Assembly (NCBI GenBank): GCA_023412635.1
Contig: JAEYNI010000106.1
Location: 1-5,071, forward strand
DNA: 5,071 nt
Source of the DNA: Bacillota bacterium
GTDB lineage: Bacteria > Bacillota > Clostridia > Acetivibrionales > DSM-1351
Direction of reading: 5' to 3'
Shown here: positions 4,915-5,071 of the stretch, piece after piece
Numbering within the stretch: the first letter of the stretch is position 1
Layout: each line of letters opens with the position of its first letter
Notes under the pieces: model-generated
What the model saw: only the letters and a program-made list of their open reading frames with translations
Database searches by the model: none
Told to the model about the DNA's origin: nothing
Position numbers and translations under genes: made by a program

Positions 4915-5071
4915 ATGAAAGCAGTTTTATTATTGGAAGACGGCACTTATTTCTCGGGCGAGGGTTTTGGGAAAAGTGGTGAAACAGCCGGAGAAATAGT
5001 TTTTAATACTTGTATGACCGGATATCAGGAAATTACCACCGATCCCTCCTACAATGGACAAATCGTAACCA
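4915..5071 (+). CDS. carA: Carbamoyl-phosphate synthase small subunit, N-terminus only
   Basis: The 52 codons present encode the start of the glutamine-hydrolysing subunit of carbamoyl-phosphate synthase. With CarB it makes carbamoyl phosphate from glutamine, bicarbonate and ATP, for citrulline and pyrimidines. Family hallmarks are LLLEDGTYFSGEGFG (5-19), GEIVFNTCMTGYQEI (26-40) and TDPSYNGQIVT (42-52), which lie in the small subunit's N-terminal domain. The glutaminase domain and its catalytic cysteine lie beyond the window edge. AGGAGG (4904-4909) is 5 bases before the ATG. Its position after argD suggests an arginine-dedicated enzyme, with carB probably next, but that cannot be seen here. 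Confidence 0.95.
   Translation, partial: MKAVLLLEDGTYFSGEGFGKSGETAGEIVFNTCMTGYQEITTDPSYNGQIVT

Larger units (their letters stand above)
4834..4917 (+). repeat. Repeated leader element, carA copy with extra hairpin
   Basis: Bases 4834-4884 match the argD leader (3537-3587) at 45 of 51 positions. After a 19-base insertion, the similarity resumes as GGAGGTTAATATG (4905-4917). The insertion, 4885-4903, is absent before argD and is exactly a perfect hairpin. The two copies are direct repeats 1297 bases apart and bracket argD. No promoter or ARG box was found here, so this copy is probably transcribed from the argD promoter. Confidence 0.8.

Overview
The window looks like the chromosome of a low-GC Gram-positive anaerobe of the class Clostridia. 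I infer this from the AT-rich intergenic DNA, strong AGGAGG-type ribosome binding sites, sigma-A-type promoters, a U-tailed terminator and the protein sequences. Cellulolytic, Ruminiclostridium-like clostridia are my best guess, but the sequence alone does not prove the genus.

Layout: At the left edge (1-39, minus strand) are the first 13 codons of what is probably a sugar ABC-transporter ATPase. A roughly 570-base gene-free stretch follows and contains the argC promoter. Rightward genes are argC (614-1555), argB (1633-2544), a strong terminator (2646-2691), a PilZ-domain gene starting at a TTG (2781-3416), argD (3599-4801) and the first 52 codons of carA (4915-5071). ArgC, ArgB and ArgD are successive enzymes of the N-acetylated route from glutamate to ornithine. 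CarA belongs to the synthetase that supplies carbamoyl phosphate for citrulline. The acetylating or transacetylating step (argJ or argA) is not in the window. The PilZ protein, a predicted c-di-GMP receptor, lies between the two arginine transcription units and has no obvious link to the pathway.

Regulation: The argC and argD promoters are near copies. Each has a -35, a 17-base spacer and TATAAT, covered by two tandem ARG-box-like sites (TGNAT-N4-ATNCA pattern) in identical geometry. They match at 27 of 29 positions outside a 6-base gap that differs at all six positions. This points to ArgR repression of two separate units, argCB and argD-carA. At argD the second box lies inside a 31-base palindrome that may also terminate the upstream PilZ transcript.

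Most unusual feature: a repeated leader sits directly in front of both argD (3537-3601) and carA (4834-4917). It has an invariant 20-base core and runs through the Shine-Dalgarno and start codon. The carA copy differs by a 19-base insertion that is exactly one perfect 7-bp hairpin touching the Shine-Dalgarno, and it also reads as a 25-codon upstream ORF. I do not recognise this element. It could be a cis-acting RNA, a leader-peptide region or a dispersed repeat.
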